The notes below the pieces were generated by a model, which saw nothing but the letters and a program-made list of their open reading frames with translations, made no database searches and had not been told where the DNA came from. 44,239 nucleotides of DNA from NCBI GenBank assembly GCA_945833995.1, contig CAMAGM010000004.1, positions 1 to 44,239 of the forward strand. Direction: 5' to 3'. Of this stretch, positions 1 to 9,882 are shown piece after piece. Positions within the stretch are counted from its first letter, which is position 1; each line of letters starts with the position of its first letter. The translations under genes were made by a program, and so were the position numbers. The DNA comes from an uncultured Prevotella sp. GTDB taxonomy: Bacteria > Bacteroidota > Bacteroidia > Bacteroidales > Bacteroidaceae.

Positions 1-1556
<1,556 letters not shown>

Positions 1557-1564
1557 TATATTAC

Positions 1565-1731
1565 GTGGTGAGAGGAGTGAGGAGAGAGGAGTGAGGAGAG
1601 AGGAGTGAGGAGAGAGAATAGCGAGAGCCATGATTTGAGGTTGAAAAATCTGCGCAGTGCAGTAATCTCACTCCTCACTCCACACTCCTCACTCCACATT
1701 AAAACACTCCACACTCCTCTCTCCTCATTTA
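1565..1731. repeat. Hairpin element with 7-mer arms (class II, copy 1)
   Basis: Between mutB and the next gene. The left arm (1574-1615) is three copies of a 14-mer made of the 7-mers GGAGTGA and GGAGAGA. A core of about 54 bases follows (about 1616-1669) and ends in GCAGTGCAGTAATCTC. The right arm (about 1670-1726) is a run of ACTCCTC/ACTCCAC 7-mers, the reverse complement of the left arm apart from a short ATTAAAAC interruption. The whole can fold into one long hairpin. The core matches the element at 33076-33196, whose arms are different. Confidence 0.85.
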
Positions 1732-1736
1732 TAACT

Positions 1737-2981
1737 ATGCGTATCTCAATAATAGGAGCTGGTGCGGCGGGATGTTTTGCCGCAATAGAAATTAAACGGC
1801 GATTGCCTAAGGCTGAGGTCGTTGTCTTTGAAAGTGGACGGAAGGCTTTGGCAAAGGTTGCCATTACAGGTGGTGGCAGATGCAATCTAACAAACAGTTT
1901 CGAGGGCGTTGTTGGTGTGGAAACGGTTTATCCACGCGGAGCACGCCTAATGAAACGCCTATTGAAAGAGTTCAGCCACACCGATGCCTATCGGTGGTTT
2001 GAGGATGCAGGGGTAAGGCTTCTTACCCAAGAAGATCATTGCGTCTTTCCTGTTTCGCAAGATGCAATGGAGATTGTGAACACGTTGCTTGGCTTGATGA
2101 AAAGATATGGTGTGGTGCTGAAGACTCAGCATCGCATAACAACTATTGAGCCTTTGGAAAAAGATGATGGGCTTGAATATGCTCTTTATGTTTCCACGCC
2201 AAGCAACTTGCAATCAAAGGTTTATGAGTCTGACGTGGTTGTTGTTACCACAGGCGGTAGTCCGCGCCTGAGTGGACTCTCCATGCTTGCTCCATTAGAG
2301 TTGGAAATGGTTAGTCCCGTTCCTTCGTTGTTCAGCTTCTGTCTTGAGAAGGGACCAATAACAGACCTGATGGGAACAGTTGTTGAGGACACGGCAGTAA
2401 GTGTGGTTGGGACTAAAATGAAGGCAGAAGGCCCGTTGCTTATCACTCATTGGGGACTTAGTGGTCCTGCAATATTGAAATTGTCGTCGTATGCCGCACG
2501 CTATCTCAACGAGCACGACTACCGCACGACAATTTCCGTAAACTGGTTTGGCAAGGCACACGAGGAGGAAGTCGTGGAAGAGCTCGGCGAACTGGCTGCA
2601 AGACACGCACAAAAGCAGCTGCAAAGCGTTTATCCTACACGCTTCAACAGCCGCCTTTGGACTTTTCTATTGCAGAGTTGTGGCTTACGCCCCGAACAGC
2701 GTTGGGCAGAGTTGGGCAGAAAGAGTTTCAACCGCCTTGCCTCACGCCTTACGAGCTTCACCTTTGAGGTAGTCGGCAAGAACCGCTTCAAGGACGAGTT
2801 CGTTACTTGCGGAGGAGTTGCACTTGGCAACGTCAATCCCTCCACACTTGAATGTCGCCGCCATCCCAATTTCTATTTTGCCGGAGAGGTGCTCGACATC
2901 GATGCCATCACTGGTGGCTTCAACCTACAAGCCGCATGGACCACGGCATACGTCGTGGCTAAGAGTATTTCAGCGTCCTGA
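1737..2981 (+). CDS. NAD(P)/FAD-dependent oxidoreductase, HI0933/BaiN-like family
   Basis: A 414-residue flavoprotein starting MRISIIGAGAAGCFAA, with the FAD-binding GxGxxG Rossmann motif at residues 6-11. It also has the family hallmark GGGRCNLTN near residue 45 and a C-terminal TGGFNLQAAW segment that closes the FAD site. This is the architecture of the HI0933/YhiN family (about 400 residues). Members are flavin oxidoreductases of mostly unknown physiological substrate; some reduce bile-acid intermediates. The frame stays open upstream to 1605, but that stretch is the repeat element, so the ATG at 1737 next to the Rossmann motif is the real start. The 3' end overlaps the convergent AlkD-like gene by 23 bases. 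Confidence 0.88.
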   Translation: MRISIIGAGAAGCFAAIEIKRRLPKAEVVVFESGRKALAKVAITGGGRCNLTNSFEGVVGVETVYPRGARLMKRLLKEFSHTDAYRWFEDAGVRLLTQEDHCVFPVSQDAMEIVNTLLGLMKRYGVVLKTQHRITTIEPLEKDDGLEYALYVSTPSNLQSKVYESDVVVVTTGGSPRLSGLSMLAPLELEMVSPVPSLFSFCLEKGPITDLMGTVVEDTAVSVVGTKMKAEGPLLITHWGLSGPAILKLSSYAARYLNEHDYRTTISVNWFGKAHEEEVVEELGELAARHAQKQLQSVYPTRFNSRLWTFLLQSCGLRPEQRWAELGRKSFNRLASRLTSFTFEVVGKNRFKDEFVTCGGVALGNVNPSTLECRRHPNFYFAGEVLDIDAITGGFNLQAAWTTAYVVAKSISAS

Positions 2982-3645
2982 GCAGTTGTTTCTGCTCTTG
3001 GGTGATGCGCAGGCTCTCTATTGCCTTCTGTATTGCTTTGTTGTGTGTCCATTTTTTTAGTCGTCTCGCCATGAGGTAGGGTAGAGTAGCGTCATATTGT
3101 TTTGCCAAAGCCGTGGCGAAATACCATGCCACCATCATTCTCACATAGTAGTGTTCGTTTTCCACCGCAGCCACCCAGTCGAGATATTCCTCACGGAAGT
3201 CGTTGTCGAGGAAGTGGGTCATCAGCATGCTTATGGCAAAGCGTATGGTAAATGGATGTTCCGAGTTGAGCCATCGGCGTATGTCACTCAGCAGCCTATC
3301 GTGGCACGACTTCCTATTAAATGCTTTTGGTTTCATAGAGTCGCATGTTGCCCAGTTGTCAACGTAAGGAAGGAATCGGTCGAGTTCCTCAATGGTCCGG
3401 TCATAGTCTTTCAGTTCCGCGAGCACCAAGGCATGCAGGTTGTTCTCGTCGGTATAGTAGTGTGGCAGCTCTGTCAATACCGCATCGCCTTTTCCTTCCC
3501 TCACTATCTCTTTCGCCAACGTCCTCAGTTGTGGTAGCCTCACACCCACAATTCTTTTCTTGTCGATGTCAGGTATTAGCCGTGCCGTGAATTCCCTGTA
3601 CTCCAAATCCTGCAGTTCCAGTATCCTTTTCGTTATTGTCTCCAT
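2959..3645 (-). CDS. DNA alkylation repair protein, AlkD-like HEAT-repeat family
   Basis: A 228-residue protein made of helical HEAT-like repeats (LIPDIDKKRIVGVRLPQLR, then repeated helical pairs, ending KWTHNKAIQKAIESLRIT). It matches the AlkD/COG4912 family of monofunctional DNA glycosylases that remove bulky or positively charged alkylated bases without flipping them. The frame is open up to an ATG at 3681, but a good -7 box (TAATTTTG, minus strand of 3679-3686) covers that codon. The downstream ATG at 3645, matching the usual family start (METITKRIL), is therefore preferred. The 3' end overlaps the convergent flavoprotein gene by 23 bases. The small Bacteroidetes members of this family have not all been shown to have glycosylase activity. 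Confidence 0.82.
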   Translation of the reverse strand: METITKRILELQDLEYREFTARLIPDIDKKRIVGVRLPQLRTLAKEIVREGKGDAVLTELPHYYTDENNLHALVLAELKDYDRTIEELDRFLPYVDNWATCDSMKPKAFNRKSCHDRLLSDIRRWLNSEHPFTIRFAISMLMTHFLDNDFREEYLDWVAAVENEHYYVRMMVAWYFATALAKQYDATLPYLMARRLKKWTHNKAIQKAIESLRITQEQKQLLRTLKYS

Positions 3646-3745
3646 ATCATCTGCAATATGTTCATAATGTAATATCTGCAAAATTAAGTATTCTTTTGCA
3701 ATAAACCAAGTCTTTCGACAACTTTTTATTCAACTTTCGATATAT

Positions 3746-3880
3746 GGAGTTTAAGGAGTATAGGGAGTTAAAGAAGTTAAAGGAGTTAAAGGAGTTAAAG
3801 ACAATAGTCATTTCGCTTCTGTAAGGGTAGTTTGCAAGGCTCAGACATACGTCTTTAACTTCTTTAACTCCTTACTTTAG
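3746..3880. repeat. Hairpin element with 9-mer arms (class I, copy 1)
   Basis: The left arm is six tandem 9-mers of GGAGTTAAA type (3746-3799). The core is 54 bases (3800-3853), starting GACAATAGTC and ending ACATACGTC. The right arm is three 9-mers of TTTAACTCC type (3854-3880). It fills the gap between the AlkD-like gene and the ABC ATPase. Copies 2 and 3 are at 28801-28970 and 32221-32345. Confidence 0.85.
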
Positions 3881-3886
3881 TATGTT

Positions 3887-4546
3887 TTACACTACCTGTC
3901 CGTCAAACAGATTGATGATGCGTTGGGCATAGCTGGCATCGCGGTTGGAGTGTGTTACCATTATCACCGTCGTACCCTCTTGGTTCAGTTCGCTCAACAG
4001 ATCCATCACGTCCATACCGTTTTTTGAGTCGAGGTTTCCCGTTGGCTCGTCGGCGAGAATAAGTGAAGGTCTGCCCACTATGGCGCGTGCTATTGCCACA
4101 CGCTGCTGCTGACCGCCTGAGAGCTGGTGTGGATAGTGCTTCATGCGGTGGCTCAGTTTTACTTTGCGCAATATATCCAGCACACGCTCCTTGCGTTCTT
4201 TCTTATCCACACCGAGATATTTTAGCTGTAGCTCGATGTTTTCCTCCACCGTCAGCTCGTCAATGAGGTTGAAGCTCTGGAACACGAAGCCTATGCGCCC
4301 TTTCCTGTAGGCAGTGCGCTCACGTTCCTTCAGGTGTCCCACTTCCTTGTCGCCCATCCGGTATTTCCCCTCAGTGGGATTGTCGAGCAATCCGAGAATA
4401 TTGAGCAATGTTGATTTACCACAGCCCGAAGGTCCCATAATGGCAACGAACTCGCCGTCGTTCACCTCAATGTCAACACCGTTCAGTGCTATTGTCTCCA
4501 CTTCTTCCGTGCGGAAGACCTTGATGATTTTCTCAGTCTTTATCAT
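3887..4546 (-). CDS. ABC transporter ATP-binding protein, LolD/MacB-ATPase type
   Basis: A 219-residue ATPase with Walker A GPSGCGKST (about residues 39-47), the Q-loop in VFQSFNLIDELTV, the signature LSGGQQQR, Walker B LILADEPTGNLDS and the H-loop His in MVTHS. It belongs to the LolD/FtsE/MacB group that powers FtsX-type permeases acting on lipoproteins, lipids or efflux substrates. Its expected permease lies directly upstream (4551-4961) but is only a C-terminal fragment, so this ATPase has lost its local partner. It has no frameshift. It may work with a permease elsewhere or be on the way to loss. Confidence 0.93.
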   Translation of the reverse strand: MIKTEKIIKVFRTEEVETIALNGVDIEVNDGEFVAIMGPSGCGKSTLLNILGLLDNPTEGKYRMGDKEVGHLKERERTAYRKGRIGFVFQSFNLIDELTVEENIELQLKYLGVDKKERKERVLDILRKVKLSHRMKHYPHQLSGGQQQRVAIARAIVGRPSLILADEPTGNLDSKNGMDVMDLLSELNQEGTTVIMVTHSNRDASYAQRIINLFDGQVV

Positions 4547-4550
4547 AGTT

Positions 4551-4961
4551 TTATTCTGTTTTAATACTTTCTATTGGATTCTGTTTTGCTACCTTCAGCG
4601 TACGGCTTATTACCGATGCGAACGCTATGATGATTGTGAATAAGGCTGTTGCCACAAGCACCCACCAGGGGAAGTCAATCTGATTGTAGAAGTCCTGCAG
4701 ATAGTGGCGCATCACCTTTATGCTCAGTGGTGTAGCCAAAACAATAGCCACTACCGACATGACGAGGAAGCGCCGCGACAAAGTCCATGCCGCATCCATA
4801 ACCGTTGCTCCCATCACTTTGCGCAATGCTATCTGTCGGCGCTGCTGTTCGCTATAATATACCGACATGGCAAACATTCCGAGTGCCGAGATCATAACCG
4901 ATATTAGCATGAACAATAGCCGTATAGAGCTTATTGCGCGATAGAAAATTGAAATAACTCT
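4551..4961 (-). pseudogene. C-terminal remnant of an FtsX/MacB-type ABC permease
   Basis: The frame reads FMLISVMISALGMFAMSVYY, then a QQRRQIALRKVMGA-type segment and two more hydrophobic stretches, ending NPIESIKTE. That is the last ~135 residues of an FtsX-family permease, normally 400-800 residues. Homology-like sequence (FYRAISSIRLL) continues upstream of the first usable start (a TTG at 4916) until an in-frame TGA at 4962-4964; nothing permease-like follows upstream. It lies 4 bases before its ATPase. I read it as a decayed gene left by a 5' deletion. Expression of the last 122 residues from the TTG is possible but would give an incomplete transporter. Confidence 0.8.
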
Positions 4962-5046
4962 TCATAAAAAATAATTTTGTTTCACGCTTGCAAAATTACG
5001 CTTTTTGTCCCATACCGCCAAGGATTCTGTGCCTCTGAGAATAAGA

Positions 5047-5088
5047 TTGTATGAAAATCATACAACAATCTGTATGATTTTCATACAG
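5047..5088. repeat. Pair of palindromes with reverse-complement cores
   Basis: Two palindromes stand 4 bases apart: TTGTATGA-AAA-TCATACAA (5047-5065) and CTGTATGA-TTT-TCATACAG (5070-5088). Each folds on itself, and the second is the reverse complement of the first in its 17-base core, so the two can also pair with each other. They lie between the permease remnant and radA. The shape suits a dimeric regulator binding twice, or a repeat element; no regulated gene is obvious. Confidence 0.6.
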
Positions 5089-5108
5089 TCAATGTCGTTT
5101 ATCAACCA

Positions 5109-5166
5109 TAAACCCCTTGTTTACGGGTCATAAACAAGGGGTTTACAATGCCTAAACAAGGGGTTT
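5109..5166. repeat. Perfect 15-bp hairpin plus a third copy of its arm
   Basis: TAAACCCCTTGTTTA (5109-5123) and its exact reverse complement (5131-5145) enclose a 7-base loop, CGGGTCA. A third, 14-base copy of the right arm (TAAACAAGGGGTTT) follows at 5153-5166. It lies just after the radA stop on the minus strand. There is no U-tract, so it is not a classical intrinsic terminator, although it may protect or end the radA transcript. Confidence 0.6.
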
Positions 5167-5183
5167 GGCTTTCGGAAGGTTAT

Positions 5184-6596
5184 TTATCCGAAGAGGGCTC
5201 TCAGCGCTTCCTCCACCTTGCGCACAGGGTGTAGCCTTATGTTGAGGGTCTTATGGGAAAAGGCAGAGTAGTTGTAGCGTGGGATGATCATGTCTGAGAA
5301 ACCGAGCTTCTCAGCCTCTGCCACCCTTTGCTCTATGCGGCTCACGGGGCGTACCTCACCGCTCAATCCCACCTCACCAGCCATGCACCAACCGGACTCT
5401 ATCGGTGTATCGACATTGCTTGAGAGTACGGCGGCGATGACGCTTAGGTCGGTGGCAAGGTCGGTGACACGCAACCCTCCTGCGATGTTGAGGAACACGT
5501 CTTTTTGCATCAGCTTGAAACCCACACGCTTCTCAAGCACCGCGAGGAGCATGTTCAGTCGGCGCTGGTCGAAACCCGTGGCTGAACGTTGCGGCGTGCC
5601 GTAGGCAGCGGTAGAGACGAGAGCCTGTGTCTCTACGAGGAACGGGCGTGCGCCCTCTATTGCCGAACTGATGGCAATGCCGCTCAGTCCGTCGTGGTCT
5701 TGGTTGAGCAGCAGTTCGGAAGGGTTGCTCACTTGTCGCAGTCCTGACTGCTGCATCTCGTAGATGCCAAGCTCTGAGGTGCTGCCAAATCGGTTCTTTA
5801 TGCTGCGCAGTATGCGGTACATGTGGTGCTGGTCGCCCTCAAACTGTATCACTGTGTCAACAATGTGCTCAAGAATCTTCGGACCGGCGAGTGTTCCCTC
5901 TTTCGTGATGTGACCTATGAGAATAACGGGAATGCCACTGGTCTTGGCAAAGCGGAGTAGGGCAGAGGCGCATTCGCGCACTTGGGTTATGCTGCCTGGG
6001 CTTGTCTCCACATCGTCGGTTGAGATGGTCTGTATGGAGTCGATAACGACGAGGTCGGGTTTCACCTCTTTTATATGTGTGAATATGGTGGCAAGGTCGG
6101 TCTCACAGAGAATGTGTACGTTGTCAAGCTCCTCATGGGGCAGACGGTTGGCACGCATCTTCAGTTGGTGTGCGCTTTCCTCACCGCTCACGTAGAGCAC
6201 TTGGAGCGATGGCAAACGTAGGATAGTCTGCAAAGTCAGCGTACTCTTGCCTATACCGGGCTCACCTCCGAGGAGGACGATGGAGCCTGGGACAAGCCCT
6301 CCGCCAAGAACACGGTTAAGTTCCTGGTCGTTGAGGTCGATGCGTGGCTCGTCCTTCGCGCTTATCTCACGCAGCAGCAACGGTCGGCTGCGCTCGCCTC
6401 GCAATGTGCGTCCCGCGTCGCCTGCCTTTGCCGAAGCCGTGGCGGCAGCCTGATGTGCCTTAGCCGTGGCAGTGTCGGCGGCGATGCGTATTTCCTTGAA
6501 AGTGTTCCACTGGTGGCAGCTTGGACACTTGCCAATCCATTTTGGTGACTCCTGTCCGCAGTTGCTGCAAACGTATGCTATCTTGTCTTTTGCCAT
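5184..6596 (-). CDS. radA: DNA repair protein RadA
   Basis: A 470-residue RadA/Sms with all family parts. An N-terminal C4 zinc finger (CSNCGQ...CPSCHQW, residues 10-30) is followed by a RecA-like ATPase with Walker A GEPGIGKST (about residue 109). Then come the RadA-specific KNRFG motif (about residue 257) and a C-terminal Lon-protease-like domain (ISSAIEGARPFLVETQALV, then GEVGLSGEVRPV). RadA is a branch-migration helicase that processes recombination intermediates. Length and start (MAKDKIAYVCSNCG) are standard. It is divergent from the lipoprotein gene at 6684, and the short gap holds promoters for both directions. Confidence 0.97.
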   Translation of the reverse strand: MAKDKIAYVCSNCGQESPKWIGKCPSCHQWNTFKEIRIAADTATAKAHQAAATASAKAGDAGRTLRGERSRPLLLREISAKDEPRIDLNDQELNRVLGGGLVPGSIVLLGGEPGIGKSTLTLQTILRLPSLQVLYVSGEESAHQLKMRANRLPHEELDNVHILCETDLATIFTHIKEVKPDLVVIDSIQTISTDDVETSPGSITQVRECASALLRFAKTSGIPVILIGHITKEGTLAGPKILEHIVDTVIQFEGDQHHMYRILRSIKNRFGSTSELGIYEMQQSGLRQVSNPSELLLNQDHDGLSGIAISSAIEGARPFLVETQALVSTAAYGTPQRSATGFDQRRLNMLLAVLEKRVGFKLMQKDVFLNIAGGLRVTDLATDLSVIAAVLSSNVDTPIESGWCMAGEVGLSGEVRPVSRIEQRVAEAEKLGFSDMIIPRYNYSAFSHKTLNIRLHPVRKVEEALRALFG

Positions 6597-6616
6597 TGTT
6601 TTTTCTTTTTACGCCA

Positions 6617-6624
6617 CAAAAGTA
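6617..6624 (-). promoter_or_regulatory. -7 box for radA
   Basis: The minus strand reads TACTTTTG, matching the Bacteroidetes TAnnTTTG -7 element, 20 bases upstream of the radA start codon. No clear TTTG -33 box is present at the expected distance. Confidence 0.55.
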
Positions 6625-6656
6625 CCAATAATTTTCGTAAAAAAGAAATTATTTTG

Positions 6657-6664
6657 TAAATTTG
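6657..6664 (+). promoter_or_regulatory. -7 box for the lipoprotein gene at 6684
   Basis: TAAATTTG matches TAnnTTTG and ends 19 bases before the ATG at 6684. The -33 region is T-rich but lacks an exact TTTG. Confidence 0.55.
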
Positions 6665-6683
6665 CACCCAAAATTAAGAAAAC

Positions 6684-7607
6684 ATGAAGAAACTTCTATA
6701 TCTTAGCCTTGTGCTGCTCATGGCTGCCGCCTGCGGACAGTCGTATGAGGAAACGAAGCGCCTGACAAGACTGGAGCGTCAGCGACAGATGCAGGAAGAC
6801 TCCGCCGCGCTCAAAATTGCCGTCATGCCAACCATCGACTGTCTGCCATTGCTTGTGGCAAGACAGTATAACCTTTACGACTCGCTTGGAGCAGACATCA
6901 GGTTGAAGTTCTATTCAGCCCACATCGACTGCGACACGGCGTTGATGAACAACCGCGTTGAGGGAACCGTTACCGATGTGGTGCGTGCCGAGAGAATGGC
7001 GATGAGGGGAAAGAAACTCATGTATTGTACGGCAACCGACTCTTACTGGCTGCTCATATCAAACCGCAACTCGCGCATAAAGGAGCTAAAGCAAATGGAC
7101 GACAAGATGATGGCAATGACCCGCTATTCCGTTACGGATATGATGGGCGACCATGCCGTGGATAGCGCGAAGCTGAAGGACGAGCGTGTGTATAGGGTAC
7201 AGATAAACGACGTCAGGGTGAGGTTGCAGATGCTTCACAACAACGAGATGGACGTGCTGCTACTGACCGAGCCACAAGCCACGGAGGCACTTGCCGTTAA
7301 ACACAAGTTGCTGTTGGACTCGCGCAAGATGGATTGGCGAATGGGCGCGCTGGTGTTCAGGGATATTATAAAAGGTGATACGGCACGGGAGCGACAGTAC
7401 GACGTGTTCGTGAAGGCCTACAATATGGCTTGCGACTCAATAAATAAGTATGGTGTGCCTCGCTACCGTGACTTGGTGACGAAATACTGTCAGGTGAAGG
7501 CAGCCACTGCCGACTCCATGAAGAACTACAAGTTCAGCCACGTTGCCGAGCCAAGGGAGAAGGACATTGAGGCAGCGAGGAAATGGCTGAAGGCCAAACT
7601 GAAATAA
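6684..7607 (+). CDS. Lipoprotein resembling ABC-type substrate-binding proteins (NMT1/THI5-like)
   Basis: A 307-residue protein with a lipoprotein signal peptide (MKKLLYLSLVLLMAAACGQ; lipobox Cys at residue 17). The mature part looks like a type-2 periplasmic binding fold: LKIAVMPTIDCLPLLVARQYNLYD near residue 43, a central strand-helix segment with DDKMMAMTRYSVTD, then MDVLLLTEPQATEAL. That order resembles NMT1/THI5- or SsuA-like binding proteins. No permease or ATPase genes are nearby, so its transporter, if any, is elsewhere. It probably shares a transcript with the TPR-like gene 37 bases downstream. The ligand is unknown. Confidence 0.6.
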   Translation: MKKLLYLSLVLLMAAACGQSYEETKRLTRLERQRQMQEDSAALKIAVMPTIDCLPLLVARQYNLYDSLGADIRLKFYSAHIDCDTALMNNRVEGTVTDVVRAERMAMRGKKLMYCTATDSYWLLISNRNSRIKELKQMDDKMMAMTRYSVTDMMGDHAVDSAKLKDERVYRVQINDVRVRLQMLHNNEMDVLLLTEPQATEALAVKHKLLLDSRKMDWRMGALVFRDIIKGDTARERQYDVFVKAYNMACDSINKYGVPRYRDLVTKYCQVKAATADSMKNYKFSHVAEPREKDIEAARKWLKAKLK

Positions 7608-7644
7608 GAAGGGTTCTACAAATTTAAACAAACGACAAAGGCTT

Positions 7645-9882
7645 ATGTCAGAATTAGGTGAAAGAAACGTTTCCTGTAATAAGGTATTGGACCTTATGGC
7701 TAAAGGCTTCCGCTCAAAAGCCATAAGAAAAATGTATGAGGTGATGGACGAGTACGGCGATTTCGGACTTCGTGAGCGTCTTGACTCTGCAAGGGATGAC
7801 TATAACCGAATGGTTGAATATTGGGGCAATGGCGTTCAGGACCCTGGATTTGACAACGTCTCAGAGCGCAATAGGAAAGTTATTGCCGACTTAGTGTCCG
7901 AATATACGACAAGGGCGATGAACACCGAGGACTCATGCTATCTGCTGACTCTCGACAAAATTGCGAACAAGAAAAACCATTCTTGGGATTGGAATGACGT
8001 GAAGCACAAGTTGGAGTCGCTCATGAGCGATGAGGCAGTGGCTGGGCTCGACTTCGATGGAAGCGGAAAGGAACGGCTTTACCGGCTGGTTGACAAACAC
8101 TATGAATACCAAAAGCGACTGTTCAACCATACGGTGTGCCTCGGCTTGCTCAACCATGACGACACTGAGCTAATAAAACAGTTGCTCGCCTCACCAACTG
8201 TTGACGCAAGCGACCTGCAAATGCTTGTCACCGCACTCTCGCTCTCTGGTTGTAGGGCTTTCGACATAAGGAAGTTTGAGATAATGGCATATGCCTGCCG
8301 TTATGGGGTTGATATGAAGGTGAGACAACGGGCCATTGTGGGCTTGATGCTTACCATGGGCTATAATATGTTCAAGCACTACCCAGAACAGAAAACCATT
8401 CTCGCCGACCTGCTTGCCGACGAGGAGATATGCTCGCAATTGGTTGAGCTACAGATGCAGCTGATATATTGTGTGAAAGCCATCGACGACTCAGGGATTA
8501 TGACTAATGAGATAATGCCCAACATGATGAAGTCGTCGAAGTTTAAGATTACAAAAAATGGAATCGAGGAAATTGAGGAAGACCCCATGGACGATATTCT
8601 GGGCGAGAACAGCGCAGAGAAAAGTGCCGAGGAGACAGAGCAACTCGTGGACAGGGTGAATGCAATGCGTGACGCTGGCTCAGACCTGTTCTTTCTGGGA
8701 TTCTCTCAAATGAAGCGCGGACCTTTCTTTAATGAAATGGCAAATTGGTTCATAGCTTTCAACCCTATGCACAAGTCCGTGCGTAGCTTAACTGACGGTT
8801 CTGATGGCATGGATCTGATTCAAATGATGTCCAACAGTACGCCACTGTGCGATAGCGACAAATACTCATTTGTCTTTGTGCTTGGGGAAATGGTAAGACA
8901 CATGCCCAAGTCGATGATTGATCAGTTCAAGGCCACGGGACGCTTTAGTCACAATAATCAGCCAGAGGACAAGACACCGACCCTCTATCGTCGCAATTAT
9001 CTCCAGAGCCTGTACCGCTTCTTCAAACTGTTCAAATGGCGGAATGGTCTTCTTAGTCCGTTTGAGCATTATGAAGATGGGATTTCAGATGGAACGGGCT
9101 ATAGACCGACCTATCTGTTCTCAATAGAACAACTCTTTGTCGAAACCGATTGGTATAATCGGGAGCAACCACGTCTGTCGCTTTTCATGGCAAAGAATAT
9201 GTGCGAGCAATTGCGTGATGACCTTATTGGAAGTAAACTTAAGACAGTGGATAGCTACGAAGGTAAGATGGCTGGGGCTAAGCTTATGCTGAAGCTGAAA
9301 ATGCCGCATAATGCTATATCTATGCTGTACGCAGCATTGCGCCACAAGCCCGACTCTCTCATTGCGAAGAAACTCTTGGGAAGGGAACTTGTTGATATAA
9401 ATCCCGCAGAGGCTGCAAGACTGTTGTTGGATGTGGTCAATGCAGATGAGAGTAACCCACAGAACCTATATACGATTGCTCTTGCTTTTTTCCATGGACA
9501 ACTGTATGAGAAGGCAATGACCACATTATTCGAGTTGGAGTACAAATACCCAGACAACCTTCGTGTGAAATGTCTGCTTGGCGTAATCCTTTTCCTGAGG
9601 AACGACATTGACAGGGCTTACCCAATGTTGCAAAAGGGCATTGATGGGTATGACGATACCCTTCTATGCCCCTTTGCCCTTATACTCTCTTGCTGGATTA
9701 AGACACACTCCGCGAAGGAGATCCTACGCCTTACCAAAGAGAAGAGAATATCGTTGTTGGGTATTTATGTATTTGAGAATAGTATGTATAGAGAAGGATT
9801 TTTCAAGGTCATAGCCGACAATGGCATTAGCAAGGAGGATCTTGACATGTTGGTTGACTTGTCAGAGAAATGGAGAGAGTAG
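7645..9882 (+). CDS. Large TPR-like protein of unknown function
   Basis: A 745-residue, mostly helical protein with no signal peptide or membrane segment, so probably cytoplasmic. From about residue 555 to 690 the sequence has TPR-like helix pairs (PDSLIAKKLLGRELVDINP, then PQNLYTIALAFFHGQLYEKA and PDNLRVKCLLGVILFLRNDI). The N-terminal 500 residues contain no motif I recognise, apart from an acidic linker around residues 310-335. It follows the lipoprotein gene by 37 bases and probably forms an operon with it. Its 3' end overlaps the convergent phospholipase D gene by 21 bases. It is likely a scaffold or interaction protein, but the role is not known. Confidence 0.7.
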   Translation: MSELGERNVSCNKVLDLMAKGFRSKAIRKMYEVMDEYGDFGLRERLDSARDDYNRMVEYWGNGVQDPGFDNVSERNRKVIADLVSEYTTRAMNTEDSCYLLTLDKIANKKNHSWDWNDVKHKLESLMSDEAVAGLDFDGSGKERLYRLVDKHYEYQKRLFNHTVCLGLLNHDDTELIKQLLASPTVDASDLQMLVTALSLSGCRAFDIRKFEIMAYACRYGVDMKVRQRAIVGLMLTMGYNMFKHYPEQKTILADLLADEEICSQLVELQMQLIYCVKAIDDSGIMTNEIMPNMMKSSKFKITKNGIEEIEEDPMDDILGENSAEKSAEETEQLVDRVNAMRDAGSDLFFLGFSQMKRGPFFNEMANWFIAFNPMHKSVRSLTDGSDGMDLIQMMSNSTPLCDSDKYSFVFVLGEMVRHMPKSMIDQFKATGRFSHNNQPEDKTPTLYRRNYLQSLYRFFKLFKWRNGLLSPFEHYEDGISDGTGYRPTYLFSIEQLFVETDWYNREQPRLSLFMAKNMCEQLRDDLIGSKLKTVDSYEGKMAGAKLMLKLKMPHNAISMLYAALRHKPDSLIAKKLLGRELVDINPAEAARLLLDVVNADESNPQNLYTIALAFFHGQLYEKAMTTLFELEYKYPDNLRVKCLLGVILFLRNDIDRAYPMLQKGIDGYDDTLLCPFALILSCWIKTHSAKEILRLTKEKRISLLGIYVFENSMYREGFFKVIADNGISKEDLDMLVDLSEKWRE

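Noticed and set aside
1605..1736. N-terminal extension of the flavoprotein
   Set aside because: The open frame upstream of 1737 is translated hairpin-repeat sequence; the Rossmann motif begins right after the ATG at 1737.
4916..4916. TTG start giving a functional 122-residue permease
   Set aside because: Family-like residues continue upstream of the TTG to an in-frame stop, so the frame is a truncated gene and the TTG is incidental.
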